This document shows positions 29,927-41,069 of a stretch of 64,000 bases of DNA, piece by piece. The notes beneath the pieces are model-generated. The model was given only the letters and a program-made list of their open reading frames with translations, did no database searches and was not told the origin of the DNA. The stretch covers positions 930,001 through 994,000 of the forward strand of contig NW_024468254.1 in the NCBI RefSeq assembly GCF_002104995.1, read 5' to 3'. This DNA comes from Linderina pennispora (lineage: Eukaryota > Kickxellomycota > Kickxellomycetes > Kickxellales > Kickxellaceae). The position numbers and the translations under genes are program-made. Position 1 is the stretch's first letter; every line of letters starts with the position of its first letter.

Positions 29927-31909
29927 TCACACTGTGGGCTTCTCCTTGAGCTCGGGCGCGATCTTGCCCACGACCGAGTCCAGGATATTGTACACCAGGT
30001 GCTTGTTGAGCTGGCGGTTCTCGAATGGATCCAGGATCCTCTGTGCCGCCAGCAGCCGCTCGGCATCCGACTGGCCGTAGAAGAACCTGGATGCGATATA
30101 GGGCATCAGCTCTGCAACCAGATCAGCAGCATCCTTCTTCAGCATCTCCTGCTGATCCAGCGTCTTGTACGGCCTGTTGCTAGTCTTGAACTTGCCGCCC
30201 TCCTCGGGCTTCCACAGATTCGCAACCAGCAGATCCACGTACATCGCAATCTGCTGTTCACTGATAAGAAGCCCGACCACCTTGACCAGCGTCCGGTCGA
30301 TTGCCACGCCCGCCAGAATGTTCACCAGAGGGAAAATGTAAAACAGAAACTGCGCCCACACCCAGTGGTTGTACCGGTCAAACCACAGAACCGTGTTTGC
30401 CAGCGCTAGGATCGGCTCTATTGCGCCCCGGTAGCTGGCCTGGATCGTGTCGGCCTGCCACAGCTGGTTCAGCGAAAAGGTGTACTCGGAGAACACCGAG
30501 AACATGCGGCTGAAGGCCTGTGTGATAATCAGGTGCAGGTACACGAGCCCACGGAAGGTGTTGTTCTTCCACCCCTCCCACCGCACCTGCGAAAACAGGT
30601 CGCGCAGAAGCCACCGCGATGCAAAGCTCAGCTGGCTGCCCAGCTTCTCCGACAAACCTGCCGTAGTCGCTGCAATTGTGCTGGGGATGGTCGCAGGCGC
30701 TGCAGGCTCTGGGCTCGTTCCCTCGCTTGCCTCTGCAGGCGTCGCCTGTGGCGATTGCGGTGCAGAGCCCACTGAACCAAGGATGCGGCTATCCAGGCTG
30801 CTCCGGCTATCTACATCCGCTGACAACCTCGGTGATCCAGGCACAGCAGCTCTGCTCCGGTGCAGCAGCGCATTGCGAGGGCTGCGAGGGCTGGCGGCTT
30901 TGATTTCAGACGTCTGGGCATCGTGCAGCATCGTCTCTACCGAGGCGTTGGGCGAGCTTGGATCCTGTAGTTGGGCATCCTTCGAATCTCGGCCCTCGCC
31001 ATGCGGCCGCTGCGACTCGTCCTCGACACCCATGGGCTGGGTCACATACCGGCTCATGTCGGCCTGGTTAAAGTACGGGTTGCTGGAGTACCGCCCAAGA
31101 CCCCGAATGATGCCCTCGTTCAGCGTGCTCGGATCCGACACAGCATCGACAACATTGCGAAGAACCGCGCACGCCAGGATCTCGCGCAGCAGATGGAACA
31201 CAACCTCGTCGTTGTGCGCTTCCGGCGGCATGAACACACCCAGCAGCTCCTGCGCCAGGTGTCGCAGGTACGCCAGTTCCGAGTCGGCTGCCGAGCTCAG
31301 CGCAACGTGCGGCTGCATATTCTGAAACATTTCCTCGATCGACGTCCCACGTCCTGCATAAACGGTCCCCAGGCGCGCTTCACACTGGTGTGCATCGCTC
31401 ACATGCAGATTCACAATATCTGGCACCTCGAACAGTATAAACTGCACCCAGTCGACTTTGCGCACGCGCCGCTCGATCTCATTGACAACCAGAACCAGCT
31501 GCTGGGCAACCTCGCCGGTGAATTCCCGGTCGTCGGTTATTTTTCCATACCATTCCTGCACAAAGTCGCGGATGATGAGCGCGAAGAGCCTGCCAACGGA
31601 CTCGTTGACACGCGGGGAGGACTGCACATAGACCCGGGAGTTGCCGCTGTGCATGGCCCGCGTACCTGTGCGGGGACTCTTGTAGAGCTGCCGCAGCAGG
31701 TGCTGGTCCTGAGCGTCGGTTCCTCGCCGCTGCCCCCGTCTGGAGGTCCAATATGAGCGCAGACTCTCGGCTATTGTGCTGGGTGGCGACGGGTGGGTTG
31801 GCGTGCGCGAAATGCCAACATTCCCGGTGCTTGCTGGCGCTGGGTTGCTACTGATGATGTTGTTGTTAGTGCTGCTGCTCGCCGCTCGCTGCCGGGTTCC
31901 AAGCGACAT
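29927..31909 (-). CDS. PXA domain / sorting-nexin C-terminal domain protein
   Basis: 660 residues, single exon. N-terminus (1-75) low-complexity. Residues ~100-280 form a PXA domain: RVNESVGRLFALIIRDFVQE, WYGKITDDREFTGEV, VDWVQFILFEVPDIVNLHV, ELLGVFMPPEAHNDEVVFHL and LREILACAVLRNVVDAVSDP. A disordered linker (~300-430) follows. The C-terminal ~220 residues resemble the nexin C-terminal domain (RWLLRDLFSQVRWEGWKNNT; DAERLLAAQRILDPFENRQL). No PX domain lies between, unlike Mdm1/SNX13, so this resembles the PX-less fungal PXA proteins. Hydrophobic stretches in the C-terminal part suggest membrane association. Likely acts at organelle contact sites or in endosomal traffic (family inference). Confidence 0.8.
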   Translation of the reverse strand: MSLGTRQRAASSSTNNNIISSNPAPASTGNVGISRTPTHPSPPSTIAESLRSYWTSRRGQRRGTDAQDQHLLRQLYKSPRTGTRAMHSGNSRVYVQSSPRVNESVGRLFALIIRDFVQEWYGKITDDREFTGEVAQQLVLVVNEIERRVRKVDWVQFILFEVPDIVNLHVSDAHQCEARLGTVYAGRGTSIEEMFQNMQPHVALSSAADSELAYLRHLAQELLGVFMPPEAHNDEVVFHLLREILACAVLRNVVDAVSDPSTLNEGIIRGLGRYSSNPYFNQADMSRYVTQPMGVEDESQRPHGEGRDSKDAQLQDPSSPNASVETMLHDAQTSEIKAASPRSPRNALLHRSRAAVPGSPRLSADVDSRSSLDSRILGSVGSAPQSPQATPAEASEGTSPEPAAPATIPSTIAATTAGLSEKLGSQLSFASRWLLRDLFSQVRWEGWKNNTFRGLVYLHLIITQAFSRMFSVFSEYTFSLNQLWQADTIQASYRGAIEPILALANTVLWFDRYNHWVWAQFLFYIFPLVNILAGVAIDRTLVKVVGLLISEQQIAMYVDLLVANLWKPEEGGKFKTSNRPYKTLDQQEMLKKDAADLVAELMPYIASRFFYGQSDAERLLAAQRILDPFENRQLNKHLVYNILDSVVGKIAPELKEKPTV

Positions 31910-32171
31910 TGCAATGCTGAATGGAAATTGTCAAGGTGAGGGTGAAGGAAAGAAAAATACTGCACGTCACACCCCACTATAGCGCTGCCTTGGATTACTT
32001 TTTAATCAGAACACATGGGTGGTGATGATCAGTAATCATCAGCCACCACAATTGCGTGATGCCTGCGCGCGAATAGATATGTCGTAGCCAGCTGTTTTGC
32101 TGCTTGTCGCAGCGCCTTTTCTCCTTGCTGGCCATTATTTCTCTCGCCACTTTTTCAATTCAGACTTTATC

Positions 32172-32801
32172 ATGTCGCTTGCTCGTGTGCACATTTCTCG
32201 AATTCTTGCTGCTGGTGTGCGGCGGGGCCGGGGTCTGGTCCAGACCGTGCCCGCGACGTCTGCAGCAGCAGTGATCTCGCGTACCCAGCCCTCACAAATC
32301 ACCCGCCACACCTTTAGCACCAGTAGCTTTGCATCTGGTGCCTTCAGAATGAGGTAAGAGCGCCGGACATGCATAGGTTGAGATCATTCCAGCTGCTCGC
32401 CATAGCGCCACCTGAGTTACTAAAGCAGAAATCATACTGTGGAGCTGTGTAGTGAGCTGTCAGATAGCGACTACTACCGCGTATCGTCCGACGCTATGGA
32501 CAGGCTGACCGAGTTTCTCGAGGATACTGGGGACGAGATCGATCTCCCAGAATACGATGTCGAGTACTCGAGCGGTGTGCTGACCCTGCGGCTGGGCGAC
32601 AAGGGCACGTATGTGATCAACAAGCAGCCGCCCAACAAGCAGATCTGGCTGTCGTCGCCATTCAGCGGGCCTGAGCGGTACGATTTCGATGCCACAAGCG
32701 ACGCATGGTTCTGCCGACACAAGGACGAGAGCCTGGGCACCCTGCTCACACGGGAGCTGTCGGACGCCCTGGGCATTGACATAGAGCTTCCGATTAATTA
32801 G
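32172..32801 (+). CDS. Frataxin, mitochondrial
   Basis: Exons 32172..32353 and 32429..32801 (75-nt intron, GTAAGA...GCAG, phase 2), 184 residues. An Arg-rich N-terminal presequence (ISRILAAGVRRGRGLVQTVP ... RHTFSTSSF) targets mitochondria. The mature part has the frataxin fold: acidic helix (SDAMDRLTEFLEDTGDEIDL), GVLTLRLGDKGTYVINKQPP and NKQIWLSSPFSGPERYDFD, all family signatures. Frataxin (yeast Yfh1) is the allosteric activator of the ISCU/NFS1 iron-sulfur assembly complex. Without splicing neither half would be functional, so the intron call is firm. It lies 365 nt upstream of GMP synthase on the same strand. Confidence 0.95.
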
Positions 32802-33166
32802 AAACAGGAGCTGCTGACAACCATGTATGCCATGGCCGCCAATTTCCTTGACTGAGCTGATCTGCATGAGCCGAGCCGCGCATTGACAGGTGGCTGGATC
32901 AGGAATTATCTGCGAATAAAAAATGAGTCAGTTTTCGCAAAAATTTTTTCGAGCGTTGACTATTCAAGCCCGGCGCGATTGTTCCCAGGGAGTAACAAAG
33001 GTCTTCTCTGCATTCTACTGATCTTGCGCTTTGTGTCGTATATTTCCCGTACTCTTTTGCTTCGACTCTTTGTATTTCGGTCGCAAAGTTTTGTAAGAAT
33101 AAGCCCGCCCAGCTTTACGCAGAGTTTACTCACCCCACGCTCTTTTTTCTCTGACACTCCTTCACC
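32802..33166. promoter_or_regulatory. Frataxin 3' / GMP synthase upstream region
   Basis: 365 nt. AT-rich near 32915-32960, then a T/C-rich leader running to the GMP synthase ATG. No TATA box identified. Confidence 0.4.
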
Positions 33167-34780
33167 ATGGCTCCTATCGAGGTCGCGGCCCAGGTCGCTA
33201 ACATGTACGATACCGTCCTGATTCTGGACTTCGGATCGCAGTACTCGCATCTCATTACCCGCCGCATCCGCGAGGCTGGTGTCTACTGCGAGCTGCTTCC
33301 GTGCACGCAGAAGATTGCTGATCTCAAGTTCAAGCCCAAGGGTATTGTTCTGTCGGGCAGCCCGTTCTCGATCACCGACGAGGGTGCGCCGCACGTCGAC
33401 CCGGCCGTCTTTGATCTGGGCGTCCCCATCCTCGGCATCTGCTACGGTCTGCAGGAGATCGCGCGCAACCTCGGCGGTGAGACCAGCCTGGCCGTCAAGC
33501 GCGAGTACGGCCACGCCGAGCTGCAGCTGCACCCGCAGGAGGGCCACCACTCGACTGCCCTCCTCAAGGACATGCCGTCGCCGACCAACGTGTGGATGAG
33601 CCACGGCGACCATCTCGAGAGCCCGCCCCAGGACTTTGTCGTCATTGGCTCGACCGCGACCAGCGAGTACGCCGCCGTCGCCCACAAGGACCGCCCGATC
33701 TACGGTATCCAGTTCCACCCCGAGGTCACCCACAGCGTCGACGGAACCATCCTCCTGCGCAACTTTGTCATTGGCATCTGCCAGTGCAACGCCTCGTGGA
33801 CCATGTCGTCGTTCATCGACAAGGAGCTTGAGCGCATCCGCGCTCTTGTTGGCCCGACTGGCTCGGTTATCGGCGCTGTCTCTGGCGGTGTTGACTCGAC
33901 TGTCGCTGCTGTGCTGATGAAGCGCGCCATTGGCGACCGTTTCCACGCTGTCCTGGTTGACAACGGTGTTATGCGCCTGAACGAGTGCGCCCAGGTCAAG
34001 AAGACCCTGGCCGACAACCTTGGCATCAACCTGACTGTCGCCGACGCTGCCGATCTGTTCCTGGGCCGCCTGAAGGGCGTCACCGACCCCGAGCGCAAGC
34101 GCAAGATCATCGGCAACACCTTCATCGAGGTGTTCGAGGCCGAGTCGCACAAGATTGACGCCATGACCCGCGAGCGCGGCGAGGGTGCGATCGAGTGGCT
34201 GCTCCAGGGTACCCTGTACCCCGATGTCATCGAGAGCATTTCGTTCAAGGGCCCGTCGGCCACGATCAAGTCGCACCACAATGTCGGCGGTCTGCTTGAG
34301 GACATGCGCCTGAAGCTCATTGAGCCCCTGCGCGAGCTGTTCAAGGACGAGGTCCGTGCCCTGGGCTCCCTGCTCGACATTCCTGACGATCTGGTCTGGC
34401 GCCACCCGTTCCCCGGACCCGGCATTGCCATCCGCGTTCTGGGCGAGGTTACCCCGTCGCAGGTCGAGATTGCCCGCCGCGCCGACCACATCTACATTGA
34501 GGAGATCAAGAAGGCCGGTCTGTACCGCCAGATCTCGCAGGCCTACGCCGCTCTGCTCCCTGTCCGCTCGGTCGGTGTCATGGGCGACCAGCGCACCTAC
34601 GAGCAGGTCATTGCCCTGCGTGCCGTCGAGTCCCAGGACTTTATGACCGCCGACTGGTTCCAGATGCCGTATGACGTGCTGAAGCGCATCAGCAACCGCA
34701 TCATCAACGAGGTCCAGGGCGTCAACCGCGTCCTGTATGACGTCAGCTCCAAGCCCCCCAGCACCATCGAGTTCGAGTAA
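33167..34780 (+). CDS. GUA1: GMP synthase (glutamine-hydrolysing)
   Basis: 537 residues, normal family length, no intron. Class I glutaminase domain: [20 protein letters not shown], nucleophile C92 in [10 protein letters not shown], and [12 protein letters not shown] with the His/Glu of the triad. ATP-pyrophosphatase domain: PP-loop [16 protein letters not shown] (~residues 236-250). C-terminal dimerisation domain: [20 protein letters not shown] and [11 protein letters not shown]. Converts XMP to GMP in the last step of guanine nucleotide synthesis, in the cytosol. Strong codon bias (C/G third positions) marks it as highly expressed and creates long false frames on the opposite strand. Confidence 0.98.
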   Translation: MAPIEVAAQVANMYDTVLILDFGSQYSHLITRRIREAGVYCELLPCTQKIADLKFKPKGIVLSGSPFSITDEGAPHVDPAVFDLGVPILGICYGLQEIARNLGGETSLAVKREYGHAELQLHPQEGHHSTALLKDMPSPTNVWMSHGDHLESPPQDFVVIGSTATSEYAAVAHKDRPIYGIQFHPEVTHSVDGTILLRNFVIGICQCNASWTMSSFIDKELERIRALVGPTGSVIGAVSGGVDSTVAAVLMKRAIGDRFHAVLVDNGVMRLNECAQVKKTLADNLGINLTVADAADLFLGRLKGVTDPERKRKIIGNTFIEVFEAESHKIDAMTRERGEGAIEWLLQGTLYPDVIESISFKGPSATIKSHHNVGGLLEDMRLKLIEPLRELFKDEVRALGSLLDIPDDLVWRHPFPGPGIAIRVLGEVTPSQVEIARRADHIYIEEIKKAGLYRQISQAYAALLPVRSVGVMGDQRTYEQVIALRAVESQDFMTADWFQMPYDVLKRISNRIINEVQGVNRVLYDVSSKPPSTIEFE

Positions 34781-35019
34781 ATAGCAGATAATGAGCCATG
34801 TCCTGGCGTTTTAGAAGAGAAGAGTGTTCTAAATATACACGTTTCCGTCATTGTAATATACAACTTTCAGAGGCAGGCTATGCATGTTTTTTTCTCTCGG
34901 CTACCCACAAGCTACATGTAACTACCAATTCGGGGACACGTGGCCTGTAGGAGACAAAATTGCTGCGCAGCCTATCAGAATATCCACAGCACATTGCATA
35001 CCGTATTCTTAGCTCCATC

Positions 35020-35736
35020 ATGGGAAACGACGGCGGCAGCATTCCTCGCCGTAGCGAGATGGTCAAAGAAAAGCAAAAAAGCGAGACTGCAGACAGAGCC
35101 GCTCAGCTACAAGCCATGTTCTACTACTGTGCGCTCTCGAAGCAGCCGCTGAACACCCCGATTGTTGGCGACGCCCTCGGCCGCCTGTACAACAAGGACG
35201 CAGTCCTCAATTACCTCCTCGACAAGAGCTCATTTGGCGACACCCAGTCGATCTGCGCCCATATCAAATCCCTGAAAGACGTGGCAACGCTGACGCTCAA
35301 ACCCAATTCCACCAGCAAGCAGGCCACCAAAACATCGATTTTGTCGTTTGACACACAGCAGCCAGCACCGTTTGTCTGTCCGATCAGCATGAAGGAGATG
35401 AACGGGCATACGCAGTTCGAGTTCATTTGGACGTGCGGATGTGTGTTCGCTGCTATGGCGCGCAAGGAGATGGCGGGGAAGTCGACTGGGTGCCCGGTGT
35501 GCGCACAGCCGTTTGTGGAGCGCGACGTGGTTCCTGTCAACTCGCTGGATGAGGGCGTGCTGGATGCGCTGAGGGAGCGCATGGGGGAGCGCAAGTCGGA
35601 GGAGAAGGCGAAGAAATCCAAAAATAGATCCAAGCGCAAGCGGGCGGTGCTGGATGATGGCACTGGCGCTCTGCCAGGCAATGGACTGTCGCTGGATGCA
35701 AGCAGGGCTGCCAAGGCCCGGAAATCAAAGGCGTAG
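35020..35736 (+). CDS. RTF2: Replication termination factor 2 (Rtf2)
   Basis: 238 residues from ATG 35020; the family-typical start GNDGGSIPRRSEMVKEKQK fixes the start although the frame is open upstream. Further family motifs: YYCALSKQPLNTPIVGDALG, RLYNKDAVLNYLLDK, FVCPISMKEMNGHTQFEFIW and CGCVFAAMARKE followed by CPVCAQPF, a degenerate C2HC2-type RING-like finger. The Lys/Arg-rich C-terminus (EEKAKKSKNRSKRKRAV) is a nuclear signal. Rtf2 acts at stalled replication forks in fission yeast and humans and has links to splicing factors. Confidence 0.93.
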   Translation: MGNDGGSIPRRSEMVKEKQKSETADRAAQLQAMFYYCALSKQPLNTPIVGDALGRLYNKDAVLNYLLDKSSFGDTQSICAHIKSLKDVATLTLKPNSTSKQATKTSILSFDTQQPAPFVCPISMKEMNGHTQFEFIWTCGCVFAAMARKEMAGKSTGCPVCAQPFVERDVVPVNSLDEGVLDALRERMGERKSEEKAKKSKNRSKRKRAVLDDGTGALPGNGLSLDASRAAKARKSKA

Positions 35737-38700
35737 CTCTTTGCCCAGTGGGTTTTTTTTAATATAATCGTTTTGTGCCTAGCCGCAGTAGGGGCTGCTG
35801 CTTAGCTGTCACGGGGCAGATCTGCGGGCCATTGCAGCTCCAGTCCTACGGGCCCTTCGCATACATCAATCAGCAGGTGGCATCAGCACCAGCAGAGGAT
35901 CAGCAGAAAATGGACATGTCACAAATGGACATTGGCAGTGATAATCATTAGAAGCATCACGGGATGCTTCATGGCAAGAGGGGCACACTAGATATGCATA
36001 ATTATCTCGGCGCCTCTTGTTTGTTCTGTGGAGACAATGGGCCGACCATACTCGCGGACATGGCCATAAATGGCTACAAAAATCGAGCTGCCAAGCACAA
36101 ACATGGCCGGGGCAAGGAGAAGCCAACAACACGGGCAGCTGGTGCGGGTACCTCGGTAAAGACCCAGGCATCGCCAAACCCGGGCCCCGAGGAGCCTGTC
36201 GCGTTTTTGCCATGCATTTGCGATTAATGCCGCAGTCTGTCCACAGTTGGTTGGCAGTCCAAGCGAGGCTGCTTATTTCCTCCCTCCAACGATTCCTTTC
36301 GCTGCTCTGCTTACATAGCGATTTGGGTGTCTGGCTTTTGGTACTGCACGGGCTGGTACGTTGAGCCAATTGTCATCCGGTATCGACGCTGGATAGCCAG
36401 CCAGAGAGCATTGCCTGTGTAGACACAGGTCCTTCTGGCGCAAGGCTGCTCTGCCATTGGGGCTGCAAGGCACACACTGTGGGTGCGAGTTGGAGGACAA
36501 TCACATACGCGGCCATTATCCGGATGGGCCACATGTCACAACGACAACCAACGACAGCAAGTGCAGGCGCAGGTCAATCTAGGAACCAGAATGTTGTCCA
36601 GCTGACAATGGCGGGAGTCCGCGAATGGAATCGCCATCTGCTGCTCCGGCTCCGGATAACGGCTATGGCCAGCGCAACAGTCGTCCTGGTGCATCCGGCG
36701 CCCATGGCAGCAAAGAAGCAACGGGCTAAGAAGAGGCTTGAGTCAGGTCCAAAGTAGACACAGCACAGCCAGCCAGGACCCCAGTCTTGCTCAAGGACTC
36801 AGCCCCATCCAGCAGTGCTTGTTTTTCCAGTTTGAGCACAGGAGAACGGAGAGAGAATAGCTGCAGTGTGTACCTCTTTATGCATGTCTCGGGTTGAGCT
36901 CGCAGCCTGCATAAAGTGCTTGGCAACCTTGTCATTGGAGGTTTCGGGTGACTTGCACGCTCTCGCCTGTCTACACGCTGGCAACGCAGATGCTTCCATA
37001 TTAGGTTAAATCGAAAAGTGTCTGCCTGGATTGGAGAGTGAAGGTGAGGGGGTGCTGGCTGCTGTAGAGAGCACCAGACACTGAGAGCACCTTTAATCCA
37101 GTCGGGCAGGCCGCTGGAGGAATCACAAGCCGCCGCCTGCGCGATTGTTGGCGCGCAGGGCATGAAATCCCCCTATCCCTGGTCCTGCTCAGCACCATGG
37201 TTCCACGGACCTGCTGATGGCAAGCGACATCTGGGCATCTCCAGCTAGATAGAGCCTTCGGGAGTAGCCCTGAATGAGAGGGGCTGGTAGTGCCGGCGAG
37301 GAGCCCTTGTCATCCGGAAACGCCATACGTGCGATCCAAAAGGCTCTCTCGGATGCAGCGCCAGGAGCTACAAATGGCGGTGGGTAGGGGGATAGGGTAT
37401 TTGTAACAAACTCAGCTGTGGCTTGGGCACGGGGGCCTTATTCAGTCACAGCCCCTTGAGCCGTTGCTTAATGTGGGCGCTGCTAGCGCCGTGCCGGCCC
37501 TCACCTCTTCACAATAAGAGCATGTCGCGCAGGATGTCTCTACAATGCAGATGAAGGCGGGCGATATTGGTAGAAAAATATGAGCTGCACCCAGGTGGTT
37601 TGCTCACGCGCTCCGGAAATGGATTCGCTAAGAAAACATAAAATAAGCAGCAGCGTGCGTATATGCAGCGTCAATTGGTCTGAAGGAGCAGCGCTGCCGC
37701 TCCAGTCCTGATTCAGCACGGCGGCAGTTTGAGATTCAAGGAGCTATTTAAAGTCCCCAGCGCGCACCCTCCCAGTTCGGGGGAGACTGGTCCCAATTCT
37801 CTTATCCCCTATCCCTTACAACCGCCTTCCACACAATCCTTATTTACTCAATACCTCTTGCCTTCCTTTTGTGAACAGCGAGATCAGAAGCCCGCTGCTT
37901 CCCAGATATCCACTATTTTGTCACAACACCGCCTTATTCACCCGCTGTCTTTCATACATCTTTTGTCATCTCTATCGACTGTGCGGACACATGTCAGTTT
38001 AAGCTGCTCATCCCGTAGCTTGTTGACAACCCTCTGCCTTAGTGCTGTTTAGCAAGTGCTGGTGGCCATTTTATTTTATTTTTTGTTTTCCCGCCCTTGC
38101 ATCCAGACTTGGACTGTCCATTTCTAGTACAAAGAGCCTGTGGTAATATTTCGGACCCCTTGTATTTGTTGGAGCAGAACACAGCGAATTCACCGCCGTC
38201 CATATTCAAACCCCGTGCATTAAATTTGCTCGGAAGACTACACTATTTGTATTTGGTTCGCCACCCGCCAACATCATCAAAGGGCACATCCGTGTATTTC
38301 TCGGCCTCCAGGTAAATACAGAAAGCACCGCAGCTGCTGGTCTAGGTTGATAAGCCGCGTATATCCTCGCTCGGCTTGTCTACTCTGCTTCAATCCTGGA
38401 TGCCGAATAAAACTAATTTTAGCAGTTGCACTTTTCCTGCCTTTCCAAAATATAGCTTCCCTACTTTTATTTTCCACTTTCTTGGCGTGCTGCGAGCAGA
38501 AGGTATCCCGAGTCCATCGGTTTGAAGGTAAGTGCAAGTTGCCAGGGCTGTTCTTGTTGTAAAGAGCGATGGTGTTCTCTGAAGTATGATGGAGACCCTC
38601 TTCGAGTATCCAGCCAGCAACTCCTGTCTTTGCTGAATCGTGTCTCTCGGAAAGCACCAATCCAAAGGCAGGCGTTGAAAATAGTCCGCTGGCTGCTGGC

Positions 38701-39611
38701 TGCCAAATGGCGCGCCATCGTAACTCCGAATGGCGACTCAATCGCTGGCAGCTGATATATTGTACATTGGCCGTTGCCGGCATTGCCGAAGCGTCAGCCT
38801 TCGTCAGAGGGAGTGCCTGGCAATATGCGTGTGATATTCTATGCCTTGGCGCCATGAATCGTGGCGTGCACAGGCATTCCCCGCTTCGCTGAACAGTTCC
38901 GACATCAGTTGCCCAACCGCAGATAATTGCTGATGTTCGCTCGTGTCCCCGCCTCGGATGCTGAAAGTGAACCCGTCTTACTTGCATCCGCCACACCCCT
39001 CCTTTCGCCAGCGGCAGCTCCATTGTTTATACCAGACGACAATCCTTGACATAGAACCCTGCCATCCTTGCTACTAAACTTAGTACGACCTAATGCATTG
39101 TAGCGTGTACATTTGTCATCTGCACTGTCCGTCCGCCTTTCCCGCACCTCCCCCAAGATTGGCACCGAGGGCTCCACAGTTGCTGGTCCCTCTTTCTCCT
39201 CGACTTCTCTGCGCCAACAGTCACCAGATCCGTCCTGCAACATTGGCACCACCAATTTCCCCCACACCCCCGCGCCTCCCCGCACTTTGAAAAGAAATCA
39301 AGGTAAGAATTTCCCAGAAAAAGTGGCGAAAACAGATTTGCGCAAATATAGACTTGGCACCAAGCAGTCATATAGCTGCCATTGGCACTAGTGGGTGCTG
39401 CCATTTGCTGTTCTTGAAAGACATCAAGCATACCAAGAAGCAGGAGGGGTGTACATAAATGTGCACAGGAACCTCCACTGTTTCCTTTCGGCTGCACATC
39501 ATCTCAACTTTTTCAATATTCTCTAGTTTCAGAAACCACACAACCTGTTTTTTCCTGCATCATCCCAGTCTCATCCTGTGCCTTATATTTGCCCTAACCA
39601 CTGTAAATACC
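35737..39611. other. 3.9-kb non-coding region upstream of the C2H2 factor
   Basis: No gene recognised. Promoter-like signals: TATTTAAA near 37745 followed by several hundred bases of C/T-rich DNA, then strong donors GTAAATA (38310), GTAAGTG (38528) and GTAAGAA (39302). These suggest a long spliced 5' untranslated leader of the C2H2 gene starting ~37.8 kb. A 248-codon frame on the minus strand (38277..39023) has random-looking composition and is not accepted. Confidence 0.45.
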
Positions 39612-41069
39612 ATGTCTAAAATCCTGGCACCCGAAATGGAAGAGCTACTGAAGCTTATCTTCCCCAACTACAACGCTAATCCCAACTACTCGGAACCGCC
39701 CTCACCGCACCAACACGACTGGGACAATGTAGATTTTCTCATGGACTCCCAAGCGATCGGTGACGCAAGCACACTCCAGCAGGCAGCACTGATAGCCAGC
39801 TTGTTCCGCCGCTCATCGGCACCCATCGTGCCGTCGCACTCATCAATAGCAAGCACAGGCATGCCACTGTTTACACCTGGGTTGTCACCAGCTGTACCGC
39901 AGCAACAACAGCAGCAGCCACCCCCACCGCCGCCTCCGCTACAGTTGCAACAGCAGAATAATGGACTTGCCGCTGACTCACTCGCCGCCACCAATTGTGC
40001 TGCGCTCCCTGGCACCGCAGCCAGCATGGTGTCTGGAAACTTTCCGGACATGGCTATGTTCAACTGGTCCCCACCTGCGCCCGTCCCTTCGTCATCGCTG
40101 TCGTCGATTACAGAGGTTGCCAATTTCCCGCACACGCCGCTGGTAATCATCGATGACTTTCCTGGCTCAGGTGCTGCATCATCTGCAGCACCGGGAAAGG
40201 AGTTACTACGTCGCGCATCGGCACCCACGATGCGGCCACAGTCGTCGGTGCCAAGCACGTGTATGCCATTATTTACACCTGGACTGTCACCAGCTGTGCC
40301 GCCACCGCAGCAGCAGCCACCACAGCAGCCGCCGCTACAGCTGCAACAGCAAAACAGTGGACTTGCCACTGACCCACTCCCCGACATCAACTGTGCTGCG
40401 CTCCCTGGCACCGCAGCCAGCATGGTGTCTGGAAACTTTCCCGACATGGCCATGTTCAACTGGTACCCACCTGCACCCGTCCCCTCAGCATCGCTGTCGT
40501 CGATTACCGAGCCCGTCGATTTCCCACCTACGCCATTGACATTTATCAATGACGCTCCTGGCGTGAGTGCTGGGGTGCCAATAGCACCAGCAGTTAAAAA
40601 AGTGCCGGCGAGAAGGCGCAAGGCCAATGTAAACACCGCGAACAACGACGGGGCGGACGCCACGTTGACTGGGAATGCCGAATCTTCTGACTCCTCGCTC
40701 ACGTCTCAGCCATCAAACTACCCGTGCGAGATTTGCAAGAAGACCTTTACTCGCCCGTCGTCGCTGAGAACACACATGTTCACACATACTGGCGAGAAAC
40801 CGCATGACTGTGTGTTCCCTGGATGTGGAAAATCCTTTTCAGTCCGGAGCAACCTTCGCCGGCATATGAAGATCCATGAGGAAGGCTACATATTGTCGCG
40901 CAACAACCGCAAGCCCAAGACTCATGTGGTGTACATGCACCCGTACGCGGTGTTCCCGTTTGCCCCACCTACGCACAACTTCCCGCTCCTCTGTGATGGT
41001 ACAGGCGTCACGACCGTCGAGCACCTACCGCATGGACAGGTTATAGCGCCACCATTTTCTACTTGCTGA
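39612..41069 (+). CDS. C2H2 zinc finger transcription factor with internal duplication
   Basis: 485 residues from ATG 39612 (frame open upstream). Two adjacent C2H2 fingers near residues 370-425: YPCEICKKTFTRPSSLRTHM (then FTH), a TGEKP linker, and DCVFPGCGKSFSVRSNLRRH (then MKIH). The TGEKP linker and finger type match fungal C2H2 regulators. The N-terminal 340 residues are Pro/Gln/Ser-rich activation-domain-like sequence and consist largely of two ~130-residue copies (see repeat entry). After the fingers is a short Pro/His-rich tail. Target genes are unknown. Preceded by 3.9 kb of non-coding DNA, which suggests complex regulation. Confidence 0.88.
   Translation: MSKILAPEMEELLKLIFPNYNANPNYSEPPSPHQHDWDNVDFLMDSQAIGDASTLQQAALIASLFRRSSAPIVPSHSSIASTGMPLFTPGLSPAVPQQQQQQPPPPPPPLQLQQQNNGLAADSLAATNCAALPGTAASMVSGNFPDMAMFNWSPPAPVPSSSLSSITEVANFPHTPLVIIDDFPGSGAASSAAPGKELLRRASAPTMRPQSSVPSTCMPLFTPGLSPAVPPPQQQPPQQPPLQLQQQNSGLATDPLPDINCAALPGTAASMVSGNFPDMAMFNWYPPAPVPSASLSSITEPVDFPPTPLTFINDAPGVSAGVPIAPAVKKVPARRRKANVNTANNDGADATLTGNAESSDSSLTSQPSNYPCEICKKTFTRPSSLRTHMFTHTGEKPHDCVFPGCGKSFSVRSNLRRHMKIHEEGYILSRNNRKPKTHVVYMHPYAVFPFAPPTHNFPLLCDGTGVTTVEHLPHGQVIAPPFSTC
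39807..40598 (+). repeat. Tandem duplication inside the C2H2 factor gene
   Basis: Copy 1 begins at 39807 and copy 2 at 40209 (offset 402 nt, 134 codons). Both read CMPLFTPGLSPAVP/GMPLFTPGLSPAVP, poly-Q/P, LQLQQQN, NCAALPGTAASMVSGNFPD, MAMFNW and PAPVPS.SLSSITE. Several 30-60-nt blocks are nearly identical at DNA level, while the Q/P part has changed length. In frame, so the protein is intact. Confidence 0.9.

Noticed and set aside
32960-34489. 509-codon open frame antisense to GMP synthase
   Set aside because: It is the mirror of a highly codon-biased gene; composition (repetitive D/V/L/A/R) is typical of antisense shadow frames and no family motif is present.
38277-39023. 248-codon minus-strand frame in the region upstream of the C2H2 factor
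   Set aside because: Long enough to notice, but composition (R, H, S, C, W rich) is random-like, there is no motif, and it overlaps plus-strand leader-like sequence.
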